This document shows positions 26,748-37,065 of a stretch of DNA of 47,814 nucleotides, piece by piece. The DNA comes from Methanomicrobiales archaeon (GTDB lineage Archaea > Halobacteriota > Methanomicrobia > Methanomicrobiales > Methanospirillaceae), in contig JAAYCY010000011.1 in assembly GCA_012729535.1 (NCBI GenBank), positions 1 through 47,814 on the forward strand. The letters run 5' to 3'. The position numbers were made by a program, and so were the translations under genes. The notes under the pieces are model-generated. The model did no database searches and was not told the DNA's origin. It saw only the letters and a list, made by a program, of their open reading frames with translations. The number at the start of each line of letters is the position of its first letter. Position 1 is the first letter of the stretch.

Positions 26748-28043
26748 ATGATAAAAGATAGGGTTTCAGCCATAAATAAAAAATCTGTGATATCTGTGGA
26801 ACCATCAATACCAAGAACCGCTTCACTCTCACTGCGACAAATAATTCCCTTATATATTGGATCAGTTTTGGGTTCAGGAATTCTTTTACTTCCAGGACTT
26901 ACCGCAGATTCAGCCGGACCTGCCTCATTGCTTGCCTGGACACTAATGAGCATCCTTGCCATACCTATGGCCCTCAGCATGGGGTATCTTTCGGTTAAAT
27001 ATCCTCATGCGGGTGGAGTTTCGTATTTTGTAACAAAAGCATTTAATAAGGAAATAGGAATGCTGGTCGGATGGTTTTTTCTCCTTTCAGCAATCATTGC
27101 TGTTCCAATTATTGCACTGACCGGGGCAGGATATGTCTCTTCTGCTTTTGGTATTGGTGATACAGGAAGATATGTAATTACTGCCATTATCCTGACCTTT
27201 GCTGTGATTACTAATTTTCTGGGAATGAGACTGACAGGAAAAGTTCAGATGACAGTGGTTGTATCAACCATCTCCATTCTCATCCTCGCAGTGGCCGGAA
27301 GTATGCCTTCAATTGACCGGACCAATTTTTTACCGTTCATGCCACATGGCGTGATGAGTGTGGGTCACTCTGCGACTCTAATATTCTGGTGTTTTTTAGG
27401 TTGGGAAGCAATCTCACATGTTACAGAGGAGTTTGAAAATCCGAAAAGAGATGTTATCAGGGGGACTATTATTTCTTCAGTCATAATAAGCGTCCTTTAT
27501 TTAGCCACAGCCTATGCTGTTGTCGGAACACACAGTTATGGTCCGGGGATATCGGAGATTTCATTGATTTTTCTCATTAGTAATTCATTTGGAACCTTTG
27601 GAATGATAATTGCCGGAGTTGTGACATTATTTATTACTACTGCTCCGGCAATAGCATATACCGGAGCTGCCGGCAGACTTGCATATTCCATTTCAAAAGA
27701 AGGATATGCTCCCAAGTCCTTTTCTCTCCTTCATTCTCAGTTTTTCACACCAGTGGGAGGCCTGATATTTATGTATCTGTGTTTTATTATTATCCTCCTC
27801 GTTTACATGAGTGGCGTTATCCCTCTTGCAGTCCTTATCCAGATACCGAATACTACCTTTATTCTTACGTACTTTGCAGGATGTGCAGCAGGATTAATAC
27901 TTTTAAGGGATAACTGGGCCGGCATGCTGGTTAGTGGAATTTCTCTCATTCTTACTGGCCTGATTTTTTGTTTTTCCGGGGAAGCTATAGTCTGGCCATT
28001 ATTCCTTTTTATAATCTGGATAATATTCCTGAAATACCGGTAA
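26748..28043 (+). CDS. APC-superfamily amino-acid permease
   Basis: The 431-residue protein has about 12 membrane helices. The first, IIPLYIGSVLGSGILLLPG, contains the GxG(I/L) substrate-binding kink of APC transporters, and the sixth region holds FWCFLGWEAISHVTEEFENPKRD, the typical helix-6 and loop signature. It imports an amino acid or related compound by cation symport. The next gene, 93 bases on, is TrpB2 with its own promoter, so import of tryptophan, serine or indole-related compounds is possible but unproven. Confidence 0.85.
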   Translation: MIKDRVSAINKKSVISVEPSIPRTASLSLRQIIPLYIGSVLGSGILLLPGLTADSAGPASLLAWTLMSILAIPMALSMGYLSVKYPHAGGVSYFVTKAFNKEIGMLVGWFFLLSAIIAVPIIALTGAGYVSSAFGIGDTGRYVITAIILTFAVITNFLGMRLTGKVQMTVVVSTISILILAVAGSMPSIDRTNFLPFMPHGVMSVGHSATLIFWCFLGWEAISHVTEEFENPKRDVIRGTIISSVIISVLYLATAYAVVGTHSYGPGISEISLIFLISNSFGTFGMIIAGVVTLFITTAPAIAYTGAAGRLAYSISKEGYAPKSFSLLHSQFFTPVGGLIFMYLCFIIILLVYMSGVIPLAVLIQIPNTTFILTYFAGCAAGLILLRDNWAGMLVSGISLILTGLIFCFSGEAIVWPLFLFIIWIIFLKYR

Positions 28044-28103
28044 TTTATTTTTATGTTAAATTTGCAGTTGTCTAATGGAATGTAATATATTCATACACAA
28101 ATG

Positions 28104-28111
28104 TATAAATA
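28104..28111 (+). promoter_or_regulatory. TATA box giving a leaderless trpB2 transcript
   Basis: TATAAATA begins 33 bases before the ATG at 28137. With a start about 25 bases after the box centre, the mRNA would begin at or within a few bases of the ATG. No ribosome-binding site precedes it, which fits. The surrounding bases are full of ATA/TAC repeats, so other boxes are possible. Confidence 0.45.
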
Positions 28112-28136
28112 TGTGCATCTATATACATAAATCTAC

Positions 28137-29495
28137 ATGCAGACAAAAATTATTTTGGATGAGAATGAACTACCCAGAAAATGGTATAATATACAGGCAG
28201 ATCTTGTCACTCCCCTGGATCCTCCAATGCACCCACAGACACAAAAACCGGTATGTCCGGCAGATCTTGAACCAATTTTCCCCAAAGAGTTGATCCGGCA
28301 GGAAATGTGTCAGGATAGGTATATTGACATTCCACAGGAGGTCAGGGACATATTGACATTATGGAGACCATCACCTCTTTACCGTGCTCACCGTCTTGAA
28401 AAAATGCTAAAGACACCGGCAAAAATTTATTACAAAAATGAAGGAGTGAGTCCGCCTGGTTCTCATAAACCTAACACTGCCATTGCCCAGGCTTATTATA
28501 ATATGAAAGAAGGGATTGAGAGAATTGCCACAGAAACCGGTGCAGGTCAATGGGGTTCTTCCCTGGCTTTTGCAACCCAGCTCTTTGATATGGAATGTAA
28601 AGTTTACATGGTAAGAGGAAGTTATGATCAAAAACCATATCGAAAAATGATGATGCAGACCTGGGGTGCCTCGTGTGTTCCATCACCATCACCAGATACT
28701 AATGCAGGCAGGGCAATCCTTAATAGAGATCCCAAAACCCCGGGAAGCCTGGGTATCGCAATTTCTGAAGCAGTGGAAGATGCTGCAACACATTCCAATA
28801 CCAACTACTCACTTGGTAGTGTCTTAAATCATGTCTGTCTTCATCAGACAATAATTGGCCAGGAAGCTCAAAAGCAACTGGATATGGCAGATGAGAAAGC
28901 AGATGTAGTTATCGCTTCGGCAGGAGGAGGATCAAATTGTGCTGGTATCTGTTTTCCGTTCATAAAAGACAAACTCGATGGGAAAAATCCGGATGTAGAA
29001 ATAGTTGCTGTTGAGCCTTCTGCATGCCCTTCTCTCACAAAAGGACTGTATGCGTATGATTTTGGTGATGTTGCAGGCCTGACTCCACTTCTGAAAATGT
29101 TTACATTAGGACATGATTTCATTCCTCCTTCCATACATGCCGGAGGATTACGCTATCATGGTATGTCTCCCCTCATTTCAAGATTACATGCAGATAAGTT
29201 GATTGATTCAACATCTGTGTACCAGAATGAAGTATTTGATGCTGCTGTACTGTTTGCCCGATCAGAAGGAATAATTCCCGCACCTGAATCTGCACATGCA
29301 ATCAGGATTGCAATAGATAAGGCAATTGAATGCAAACGTACCGGAGAAGAAAAGACCATACTTTTTAATAATAGTGGTCATGGACATTTTGATCTCTCCA
29401 GTTATGAAGCATACTTTGCCGGGTCTCTGGCTGATTATGAATATCCCGCTGAATTAATTAAGGAATCACTTCAAAAACTTCCAGTAATCGCATGA
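28137..29495 (+). CDS. trpB2: Tryptophan synthase beta-like protein TrpB2
   Basis: This PLP enzyme joins L-serine and indole to give tryptophan. It belongs to the TrpB2 branch (COG1350), which is longer than TrpB1 (452 residues here) and does not bind TrpA in the usual way. The PLP lysine is K111 in [10 protein letters not shown]; the substrate loop [12 protein letters not shown] and the phosphate-binding [10 protein letters not shown] are intact. The N-terminus [18 protein letters not shown] is typical. No trpA or other trp gene is near, which points to indole salvage or a serine-related side role. The next gene overlaps by four bases. Confidence 0.92.
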   Translation: MQTKIILDENELPRKWYNIQADLVTPLDPPMHPQTQKPVCPADLEPIFPKELIRQEMCQDRYIDIPQEVRDILTLWRPSPLYRAHRLEKMLKTPAKIYYKNEGVSPPGSHKPNTAIAQAYYNMKEGIERIATETGAGQWGSSLAFATQLFDMECKVYMVRGSYDQKPYRKMMMQTWGASCVPSPSPDTNAGRAILNRDPKTPGSLGIAISEAVEDAATHSNTNYSLGSVLNHVCLHQTIIGQEAQKQLDMADEKADVVIASAGGGSNCAGICFPFIKDKLDGKNPDVEIVAVEPSACPSLTKGLYAYDFGDVAGLTPLLKMFTLGHDFIPPSIHAGGLRYHGMSPLISRLHADKLIDSTSVYQNEVFDAAVLFARSEGIIPAPESAHAIRIAIDKAIECKRTGEEKTILFNNSGHGHFDLSSYEAYFAGSLADYEYPAELIKESLQKLPVIA

Positions 29496-30604
29496 TATCT
29501 ATAGGATTTCTTGTAAATCCCTATGCAGGAATGGGTGGACCGGTAGGTCTGAAGGGCACAGACAATTGTGTTGTAGAAGCATTACATCGGGGAGCAATCC
29601 CCCAATCTCCTTTAAAAGCCAAACGCTTTTTATCCGGCCTTAATAAATCTGATTTCTTGTTCTATACCGCTGGTGGTAATATGGGAGAGAATGAATTAAA
29701 GTCTGCAGACATTCCCTTTATTACCATTTACCAGCACAAGAAAACGGAGCAGACTCATAAGGTTATAACCTCAGCATTGGATACTAAAAAAGCCTGTATT
29801 GAGATATTGAAAAGAAATGTAGATATTATCATCTTTTGTGGTGGCGATGGAACAGCACGTGACATTTTTTCCTGTACCGGACCGTATATGCCGTTACTTG
29901 GAATACCAGCCGGAGTAAAAATTTATTCCAGTGTTTTTGCGATAACTCCTGATATTGCCAGTAAGGTTCTGAATGAATGGGATGGATTTCGGGTATCAGA
30001 GGGTGAAATCATAGATGTTGATGAAGAACGATACCGAAATGGTTATCTTGATACTCATACGTACGGGATTGCAAAAATTCCCTCATCTCCGAAAAATATT
30101 CAATCATGTAAAATGGTTTCATCAGGTGATGATTCCCAGATGATGCATGAAATAGCATCATTCATAATTGAAATTATGCAGGAAGATACGCTATATCTTC
30201 TTGGTGCCGGTTCAACAACAAAAGCCATTACTGATAAGCTGGGGTTATCGAAAACTTTACTTGGCATAGATGCAATATTTCAAAAAAACCTCATTGCATC
30301 AGATCTTAATGAAGAAAAAATATTAGAGTTGTCAGATCGATATCCAAAAACAAAAATTATTATCAGTCCTATAGGAGCACAGGGTTTTGTTTTGGGAAGA
30401 GGAAATCAGCAGATCAGTAAAAAAGTTATTCAAAAAACCGGAATTGAATCCCTGATTATTGTTGCAACCGAATATAAGTTAAAAAATACCAAAACCCTTT
30501 ATATTGATACTGGTGATCCCGTGATAAATCATTCATTTGGCAAAAATATTTCCGTTATTGTTGGTTATCGGATGGCAGTAAGAAAAAAACTTAACAACTA
30601 TTAA
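29492..30604 (+). CDS. ATP-NAD kinase family protein (COG3199)
   Basis: The central [10 protein letters not shown] matches the NAD kinase/diacylglycerol kinase nucleotide-binding motif GGDGT. The N-terminus [19 protein letters not shown] and the segment [14 protein letters not shown] are diagnostic of the COG3199 branch, which is longer than the canonical NAD kinase (370 residues here). It may phosphorylate NAD or a related cofactor; the substrate of this branch is not firmly established. It overlaps trpB2 by four bases (ATGA) and is co-translated with it. Its stop faces the pfk stop with one base between. Confidence 0.8.
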   Translation: MISIGFLVNPYAGMGGPVGLKGTDNCVVEALHRGAIPQSPLKAKRFLSGLNKSDFLFYTAGGNMGENELKSADIPFITIYQHKKTEQTHKVITSALDTKKACIEILKRNVDIIIFCGGDGTARDIFSCTGPYMPLLGIPAGVKIYSSVFAITPDIASKVLNEWDGFRVSEGEIIDVDEERYRNGYLDTHTYGIAKIPSSPKNIQSCKMVSSGDDSQMMHEIASFIIEIMQEDTLYLLGAGSTTKAITDKLGLSKTLLGIDAIFQKNLIASDLNEEKILELSDRYPKTKIIISPIGAQGFVLGRGNQQISKKVIQKTGIESLIIVATEYKLKNTKTLYIDTGDPVINHSFGKNISVIVGYRMAVRKKLNNY

Positions 30605-30605
30605 T

Positions 30606-31595
30606 TCAATGGATGAGAATCTGTGATAACCTCACGATATTTTTCTCTGGTTTTTTTACTGACTTCATAATTTCACAAAGAGGTGTCAGTTTTATACTTC
30701 TTTTTACTTCTCCTACCATAACACCGGCGAAGCCTTTCGTGTAGGCATTAACTGCACTCACTCCTAGTTTACTGGCAAGAACTCTGTCTCTTGCTGTAGG
30801 ACTACCACCACGCTGAGTATGACCCAGGATGCATACTCGTGACTCCATTGAAATTCTTGATGATACGTCTTTTGCAATCTGGAAACTCCATCCAGGGTTT
30901 TCTCCTTCAGCAACAATTACAAGCGCATATTTTTTTCCTGCTTTAAAAGCAGGGACCAACATGTCACATAATTCATCAATATATTTTTCATTGCCTGGCA
31001 AAATCAGGAATTCTGCCCCTCCTGCTATTCCACTTTCTATTGCTATCATATCAGAGGTACGACCCATTACCTCAACAAAAAAAAGTCTTCCATGGGATAA
31101 TGCGGTGTCGCGTATTTTATCTATTGATTCAAGAGCAGTGTTAATTGCTGTATCAAATCCAATTGAAAAATCTGTTCCAGGAATATCATTGTCAATTGAA
31201 CCAGGTATACCGATAGTTGGAATTCCTGTTTCTTCATTAAAGTGGTTAGCACCGATTAAAGAACCTTCACCGCCAATTATTATCAGTGCATCTGCTTTGG
31301 CATTTTTCAGGTTCTCAGCTGCTATCTTCCTGCCTTCTTTCGTTTTAAATTCTTCATTTCGTGATGTACCTAAAATTGTGCCACCGGTATGGATGATGTT
31401 TGCAACATCCCTACGGGTCATCAAAAAAATTTCCCCTTTAATAAGACCTGAAAAACCTTTTCGTATTCCGATAACCTCTATTCCACATTCTTCAGCCGCT
31501 CGGTATATTGCCCTTATTGTGGTATTCATCCCTGGGGCATCGCCACCGGAAGTCAGTACCGCTATTCTTGATGTTCCTGGTTTCTTTCCATCCAT
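30606..31595 (-). CDS. pfkA: ATP-dependent 6-phosphofructokinase, bacterial PfkA type
   Basis: This enzyme phosphorylates fructose 6-phosphate. Motifs are all there: VLTSGGDAPGMN at the N-terminus, IIIGGEGSLIGA for nucleotide binding, PGSIDNDIPGTD for catalysis (TIDND in most) and VEVMGRTSD for sugar binding. The Gly after GGE and the Gly in PGS favour ATP over pyrophosphate use. The usual Asp of GGDGS is Glu here. At 329 residues it is full length. Archaea more often use ADP-dependent or other kinases, so this PfkA-like form suggests acquisition from bacteria. A TATA-like AATATATTA near 31618-31628 would give a very short leader. Confidence 0.88.
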   Translation of the reverse strand: MDGKKPGTSRIAVLTSGGDAPGMNTTIRAIYRAAEECGIEVIGIRKGFSGLIKGEIFLMTRRDVANIIHTGGTILGTSRNEEFKTKEGRKIAAENLKNAKADALIIIGGEGSLIGANHFNEETGIPTIGIPGSIDNDIPGTDFSIGFDTAINTALESIDKIRDTALSHGRLFFVEVMGRTSDMIAIESGIAGGAEFLILPGNEKYIDELCDMLVPAFKAGKKYALVIVAEGENPGWSFQIAKDVSSRISMESRVCILGHTQRGGSPTARDRVLASKLGVSAVNAYTKGFAGVMVGEVKRSIKLTPLCEIMKSVKKPEKNIVRLSQILIH

Positions 31596-31661
31596 GAATG
31601 GAGTATACGGATTTAGTAATATATTAATTAGTGTATCGTTTAATTGATAGAAAAGGAGCTA

Positions 31662-32696
31662 TTATTTCAACCTCTCCAGGATATCGCTTGCATACAATCG
31701 AAGCCTTTCAAATTCTTTACGGGTTAACGGGCGTGAGTGAGCGATTTTTTTTCGGATAGGATCGAGTTCACCTAGTTTACTGTGTACGGTTTTTATCTCT
31801 TCATAAGAAAAAATATCTGAAAAAGATTCATGATTACGACCTTTCTCCAGTATCTTCTTTAAATCAGTAAAATCACAATATTCTATTAATTCGTAGTTGC
31901 CATCCGCTATTGGATTGTTTTCTTCAATATTCTTCCTTTTTTTCATACCCTCAAGAACATCCTGAGGGATTTTAGTTTGAAGGTTATCATAATTCGGTTT
32001 AATGATACGTTCATGGATGAGGTCACGAATAAGACGTTCCAGGGTATAGAGTAGTTCATATCCTGCAATGTTAAAGGAAATTTCCTGTTCGGTTTCAATA
32101 ATCTCATCAATTTTTGCGATTAAATTTTTTTTCTTTAAATTGTTTTCGTCGATCTTATTTTTCCGGGATAATTCCGGCATAATCCGGATTACTTCGGTCA
32201 AGGCACTTATAGGCGAAACAAACAAGGATATTTGAGGTAATTTTAACAAATCTGGTTCAATATTAGTTTTTTGTTGAATGAAATCAGAGTATAACCCATT
32301 ATCAGTTCCATCCCTTCCTTCTGAAAACTGTTGTCGCAATGCCTTTGCAGTGACTTGAGAAAGATCAAAGACATTCGCAATGTTTATTACTTTTTTCAGG
32401 GCATTTTCCAACGATCCAGAATATCCTGCAACAATATCAGCATGTGAAACAAGGGATGCTTCAGGGTTTTCCACATCTGTTTTCAGGAGAGGTTTTAATG
32501 CATCCTGGATTTCTGCATGGTTATTTTTATTCAATTCATCTATAATCCGGTCTGAAAACGCATCGGGAAGGATAGAACGATGTTGAGTTAGTACTGTGAC
32601 AGCACGAAGTTTATCTTCTACCCGTCTGCTGGCTATGAGGGATGATATAGTAGCCATGATCGTCTGAACCTGTTTATTCTGACTATCTGGGTTCAT
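31662..32696 (-). CDS. HEPN-domain protein, Swt1-like C-terminus
   Basis: The function is not known. The last 130 residues look like an all-helical HEPN domain: an early helix AGYELLYTLERLIRDLIHERI and a late LDPIRKKIAHSRPLTRKEFERLR, which holds the Rx4H motif (R-KKIA-H) used by HEPN ribonucleases. The first 100 residues resemble a small helical-repeat region. The 344-residue protein has no signal or membrane segment. HEPN proteins serve in toxin-antitoxin and defence systems or RNA processing. No nucleotidyltransferase antitoxin partner is next to it; it lies alone between pfkA and a divergent GH57 gene. Confidence 0.55.
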   Translation of the reverse strand: MNPDSQNKQVQTIMATISSLIASRRVEDKLRAVTVLTQHRSILPDAFSDRIIDELNKNNHAEIQDALKPLLKTDVENPEASLVSHADIVAGYSGSLENALKKVINIANVFDLSQVTAKALRQQFSEGRDGTDNGLYSDFIQQKTNIEPDLLKLPQISLFVSPISALTEVIRIMPELSRKNKIDENNLKKKNLIAKIDEIIETEQEISFNIAGYELLYTLERLIRDLIHERIIKPNYDNLQTKIPQDVLEGMKKRKNIEENNPIADGNYELIEYCDFTDLKKILEKGRNHESFSDIFSYEEIKTVHSKLGELDPIRKKIAHSRPLTRKEFERLRLYASDILERLK

Positions 32697-32891
32697 AACA
32701 GTTATGTAAAAAGAGTACTGAGATTTCCATATATGTTTTGTGGATTAGACTCTGGCCAAAAAAAATGTAACTGGTTTGCCCAATTGATAAAATATTTTAT
32801 CAAACTTCTCCCGCAGCTGGAAATATATATTAGTTGTAAAGAAAAGAAAATCTTACACGATAACAGATGATTCTCCATCAGATATTATTAT

Positions 32892-35414
32892 ATGTTTTAC
32901 TATCGCTTCGAGGTGAACATCATCAATAAGTACATCTGTATTCATGGACATTTTTATCAGCCACCTCGAGAAAATCCCTGGCTGGAAGAGATTGAAATTG
33001 AAGAGTCCGCGTATCCATTTCATGACTGGAATGAGCGTATTACTGATGAGTGTTATGCCCCCAACGGAGCATCCCGCATTTTAGATGCTAATAAAAAAAT
33101 TATTAATATTGTCAACAATTATGTAAAAATCAGTTCAAATTTTGGTCCAACCCTTCTTTCATGGTTGGAAAATAATAATCAGGAAGTTTATCAGTCTATC
33201 CTGGAAGCAGATAAAGAGAGTCAACAATTTTTTTCCGGACATGGTTCAGTCTTAGCCCAGGTATACAACCATGTTATCATGCCTCTGGCTTCTTCCCGGG
33301 ACAAGAGAACTGAAGTAATTTGGGGGATTAAGGATTTTGTTTATCGTTTTGGAAGAATGCCAGAGGGTATGTGGTTATCAGAAACTGCTGTAGATACTGA
33401 TACGCTTGAAACCCTTGCTGAACATGGAGTATTATTTACAATACTTGCACCTCATCAGGCAAAACGTATTCGTCTTATTGGAACAAATACCTGGATTGAT
33501 GTAAATAAGGATACATTGGATATCGGAATGCCTTATATCTGCAATCTTCCTTCAGGGAAAAAAATCTCCCTGTTCTTTTATAATGCTGAAATCTCTCATG
33601 AAATAGCATTTCAAAAAATTCTGGAGAACGGGGAAAATTTCGCAAAAAGGCTTATAAATTTTTTCCCTGATAACCTTTCCACTCAAAAATTGCTGTCAGT
33701 AGCAACCGATGGTGAGACGTACGGACATCATCACCGCTTTGCTGACATGGCTCTGGCGTATGCATTAAACGAGATAGAAACTAAAAATCTAGCCCACATT
33801 ACCATATATGGAGAATTTCTGGAAAAATTTCCACCAACATTTGAAGTATCTGTTACAGAGAATACATCCTGGAGCTGTGTCCATGGGATTAAACGATGGG
33901 AGGATAACTGCGGTTGTAGGGCAATGTATGCCTGCCTCATATCCGATACTTCAACATGCTATCCAATTGCTCTCCAGAATCATCAATCTTCCAAAAAAAT
34001 CAAGGAATGGGACCAGAAATGGAGAAGACCTCTGCGGGATGCTATTACATGGCTGAACATCCAGTTATCACATATTTTTGAAACTGAAATGAAATTTTTG
34101 TTTCAGGACCCATGGCATGTTCGTGATGTATATTACGAATTAATGGTCGTAAGGTCACCTGAAAACATCAAAGCATTTTTTAATACCTATTCAAAAAGAC
34201 AACCATCCCCCGAAGAAGTTACTAAATCTCTGAAATTACTGGAAATGCAAAAAAATGCATTATACATGCAAACCAGTTGTGGATGGTTTTTTGATGATCT
34301 TGCAGGAATTGAAACGGTCCAGATTATGATGTATGCCAGTCGGGCAATGCAACTCGCACGTGATGTTTCCCATCATGATTTAGAGCCTCAATTTATTAAT
34401 CTTCTTGCAAAAGCAGAATCAAACTTGCCGGAAATAGGAAACGGAGGGAGTATATACATAAAATACGTTGCAACAGCAATTTTTGATATACACCGGGTTG
34501 CATTTCAATATGCAATCAGTTCTCTTATTAATGGGAAACCAGATGAATCAGTAATAACAACCTATAATATATCAACAAAATCCTTCAGAACTGAAAAGAA
34601 GGGGACCATAAATCTTGCTACCGGATATGCCCGGTTACAATCAAAAATTACTCTTAAAGAATCTACACTGGTTTTTATCACTCTTCATATGGGAGAACAT
34701 AACTTTCTCGGTGGAATAAAACCATTTGTATCACCTGAAAATTTTGAGCAAATTACTGAAGACATATGGTCATCTTTTAACCAAAACAATCTTCCGGAAT
34801 TAATTCTTGGAATTTATCGATACTTTGGGTTTCATACTTATTCACTAGGGCATTTATTTAAAGATGGGAAAAGAAAGGTCCTTTATAATGTCCTGAATGA
34901 TGCATTAAATGAAGTTAGTTTTGAATACCAGCAGTTATACAAGAGGTTTTATTCTCTTGTAACCATAATGAAAGAGTCAAACATATCACCCCCGCCATCA
35001 CTGGAATTACCGATTCAATTTACACTTAATAATAAATTATTATCATGTTTTTCTATCTCTGACTATGATACAAATCAGGTAAAACACATTATTGGTGAAC
35101 TATTGAAAGGACGCTATCAACCAGACAAGAAAAATCTTTCATTGTATGCCAAAGAATCGATTGCAATACAAATAAAGGATATTTCAATAAATCCTTTTGA
35201 TATAAATAAAATAATTAAGGTAAATCAATTTTTTTCATTGATAAATCCCCTGAAGTTGAATTTAGACCTTCAAATTTGTCAGAATATGTATTTCAAAATA
35301 GGAGTAATGATGTGTCCCCGTATGGAGATAGAAAAAGAATCAGGTGATAATATTGCTGCAGATTGGTTGGAGCAATATATAATACTAGGAGAACACCTGG
35401 GAGTAAAATGTTGA
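32892..35414 (+). CDS. GH57 family glycoside hydrolase (DUF3536-containing)
   Basis: This is an intracellular alpha-glucan hydrolase or transferase of the GH57 barrel family. The first motif HGHFYQPPRENPW is at about residue 19, the nucleophile region RMPEGMWLSETA near 156-167 and the acid region VATDGETYGHHH near 271-282. The C-terminal half matches the DUF3536 extension. It has no signal peptide and 840 residues. The start is uncertain: the ATG at 32892 has no ribosome-binding site, while AGGTGA at 32911-32916 lies inside the frame. The malQ gene follows after 92 bases, so the two probably mobilise glycogen. Confidence 0.85.
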   Translation: MFYYRFEVNIINKYICIHGHFYQPPRENPWLEEIEIEESAYPFHDWNERITDECYAPNGASRILDANKKIINIVNNYVKISSNFGPTLLSWLENNNQEVYQSILEADKESQQFFSGHGSVLAQVYNHVIMPLASSRDKRTEVIWGIKDFVYRFGRMPEGMWLSETAVDTDTLETLAEHGVLFTILAPHQAKRIRLIGTNTWIDVNKDTLDIGMPYICNLPSGKKISLFFYNAEISHEIAFQKILENGENFAKRLINFFPDNLSTQKLLSVATDGETYGHHHRFADMALAYALNEIETKNLAHITIYGEFLEKFPPTFEVSVTENTSWSCVHGIKRWEDNCGCRAMYACLISDTSTCYPIALQNHQSSKKIKEWDQKWRRPLRDAITWLNIQLSHIFETEMKFLFQDPWHVRDVYYELMVVRSPENIKAFFNTYSKRQPSPEEVTKSLKLLEMQKNALYMQTSCGWFFDDLAGIETVQIMMYASRAMQLARDVSHHDLEPQFINLLAKAESNLPEIGNGGSIYIKYVATAIFDIHRVAFQYAISSLINGKPDESVITTYNISTKSFRTEKKGTINLATGYARLQSKITLKESTLVFITLHMGEHNFLGGIKPFVSPENFEQITEDIWSSFNQNNLPELILGIYRYFGFHTYSLGHLFKDGKRKVLYNVLNDALNEVSFEYQQLYKRFYSLVTIMKESNISPPPSLELPIQFTLNNKLLSCFSISDYDTNQVKHIIGELLKGRYQPDKKNLSLYAKESIAIQIKDISINPFDINKIIKVNQFFSLINPLKLNLDLQICQNMYFKIGVMMCPRMEIEKESGDNIAADWLEQYIILGEHLGVKC

Positions 35415-35506
35415 TGAATAACCGGATATTTCAAATTATTAATCAGTTATGAGGGCCATTCATTGAATTATTTCCTAATAAATAGAAAAGATCTGGAGTT
35501 TTTACG

Positions 35507-37003
35507 ATGAAAACAAGAGGTAGTGGAATTCTTCTTCATATCACATCCCTCCCATCACCTTACGGAATAGGAGATGTGGGGCCTGCTGCATATACTTACT
35601 TAGATTTTTTATATAAAACCGGACAGAGATACTGGCAAATACTTCCGATTCATCCAACTGATATCAAATATGATGATTCACCTTATCATTCCCTTTCAGC
35701 TTTTGCCGGAAATATTCTTCTGATAAGTCCTGATCTGCTTATTGAAGAAGGGTTGCTGGATTATTCTGATTTAGATCCTCTTCCTGTTTTTAATTCTACA
35801 ACCATAGATTTTAATGCAGTAACTCTTTACAAAAAACGGCTATTGGAAATAGCGTTTCACCGATTCAGATATTTTGGATCCAACAATGATTTCTCGATTT
35901 TTTGTGAAGAACAGGCATGGTGGCTTGATGATTATGCACTTTTCATGGCAATAAGAGATCATTACCCGGATAGTATCTGGTATGATTGGCCTGAAGAATT
36001 AAAAAACCGGGATGAAAATTATATCCGGGAGTTTAAAAGAATCCATAGTGAAGAATTTGAACGGGAGCGATTTTTTCAATATGTATTCTTTTTTCAATGG
36101 ACTGTTTTTAAGAAAAAATGTAATGAATATGGCATCTGGTTAATAGGGGACATCCCGATTTACGTTGACTATGACAGTAGTGATGTATGGTCAAATCCCG
36201 AACTGTTTCAATTGGATGAGCTGAAAAAGCCGGTAAAAATTGCTGGTGTTCCCCCAGATTACTTCAGTTCTACCGGCCAGGTCTGGAATAATCCACTATA
36301 CTCCTGGGATACTATGAGAAAGGATAATTTTTCATGGTGGATCAAAAGGATAAAACGGGAATTACAATGTGTTGATTATCTTCGTATAGATCATTTCAGA
36401 GGTCTTGTGGGCTACTTTGCTATTCCAGCAGGTGCTGAAACCGCGATTAATGGAGAATGGGTAGAGGCACCGGTATGGGATTTTTTGCGAACGTTAGAGA
36501 GAAATTTTTCTTATCTTCCGATTATTGCTGAAGATTTGGGGATCATAACTCCTGATGTCCGGGAAGTGATGAGAGAATTTAGCATTCCTGGAATGAAAGT
36601 TTTATTATTTGCTTTCACCTCAGAAACATCTGAAAATCCATACATCCTTCATAATACCACAAAAAATTCTCTTATTTATACCGGTACACATGATAACAAT
36701 ACGATTATCGGCTGGTTTACTACTGCAGCATCAGAACTCGAAAAACAGAGGTTGTTCTCGTACATTGGCAGAGAAATTAATCAATCAGAAATTTGTGATG
36801 TTTTTATTCGTATGGCCATGATTAGCAATTCGAATACTGCTATAATACCAATGCAGGACCTTTTGTGTCTGGATGACTCAGCTAGGATGAATATACCTGG
36901 TACAGATAATGGTAACTGGAAGTGGATTATGCAGAAGGAAATGATAACAGATGAACTGGTATATTATCTAAATAATTTATTGGTTACATATGGCAGAAAA
37001 TGA
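35507..37003 (+). CDS. malQ: 4-alpha-glucanotransferase (amylomaltase, GH77)
   Basis: MalQ transfers segments of alpha-1,4-glucan between chains and releases glucose. The catalytic residues are visible: nucleophile Asp in YLRIDHFRG (near 295), acid/base Glu in IIAEDLG (near 342) and stabilising Asp in GTHDNNT (near 393). The N-terminal RGSGILLHITSLPSPYGIGDVG is typical. At 498 residues it is full length. GGAG lies ten bases before the ATG. With the GH57 gene upstream and pfkA nearby it suggests a route from stored glycogen to glycolysis. Confidence 0.95.
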   Translation: MKTRGSGILLHITSLPSPYGIGDVGPAAYTYLDFLYKTGQRYWQILPIHPTDIKYDDSPYHSLSAFAGNILLISPDLLIEEGLLDYSDLDPLPVFNSTTIDFNAVTLYKKRLLEIAFHRFRYFGSNNDFSIFCEEQAWWLDDYALFMAIRDHYPDSIWYDWPEELKNRDENYIREFKRIHSEEFERERFFQYVFFFQWTVFKKKCNEYGIWLIGDIPIYVDYDSSDVWSNPELFQLDELKKPVKIAGVPPDYFSSTGQVWNNPLYSWDTMRKDNFSWWIKRIKRELQCVDYLRIDHFRGLVGYFAIPAGAETAINGEWVEAPVWDFLRTLERNFSYLPIIAEDLGIITPDVREVMREFSIPGMKVLLFAFTSETSENPYILHNTTKNSLIYTGTHDNNTIIGWFTTAASELEKQRLFSYIGREINQSEICDVFIRMAMISNSNTAIIPMQDLLCLDDSARMNIPGTDNGNWKWIMQKEMITDELVYYLNNLLVTYGRK

Positions 37004-37065
37004 GAGATATATAATTGTAACTTAATAAAATTACATATATTTATTCTAATCTCTCTATGTTATTT

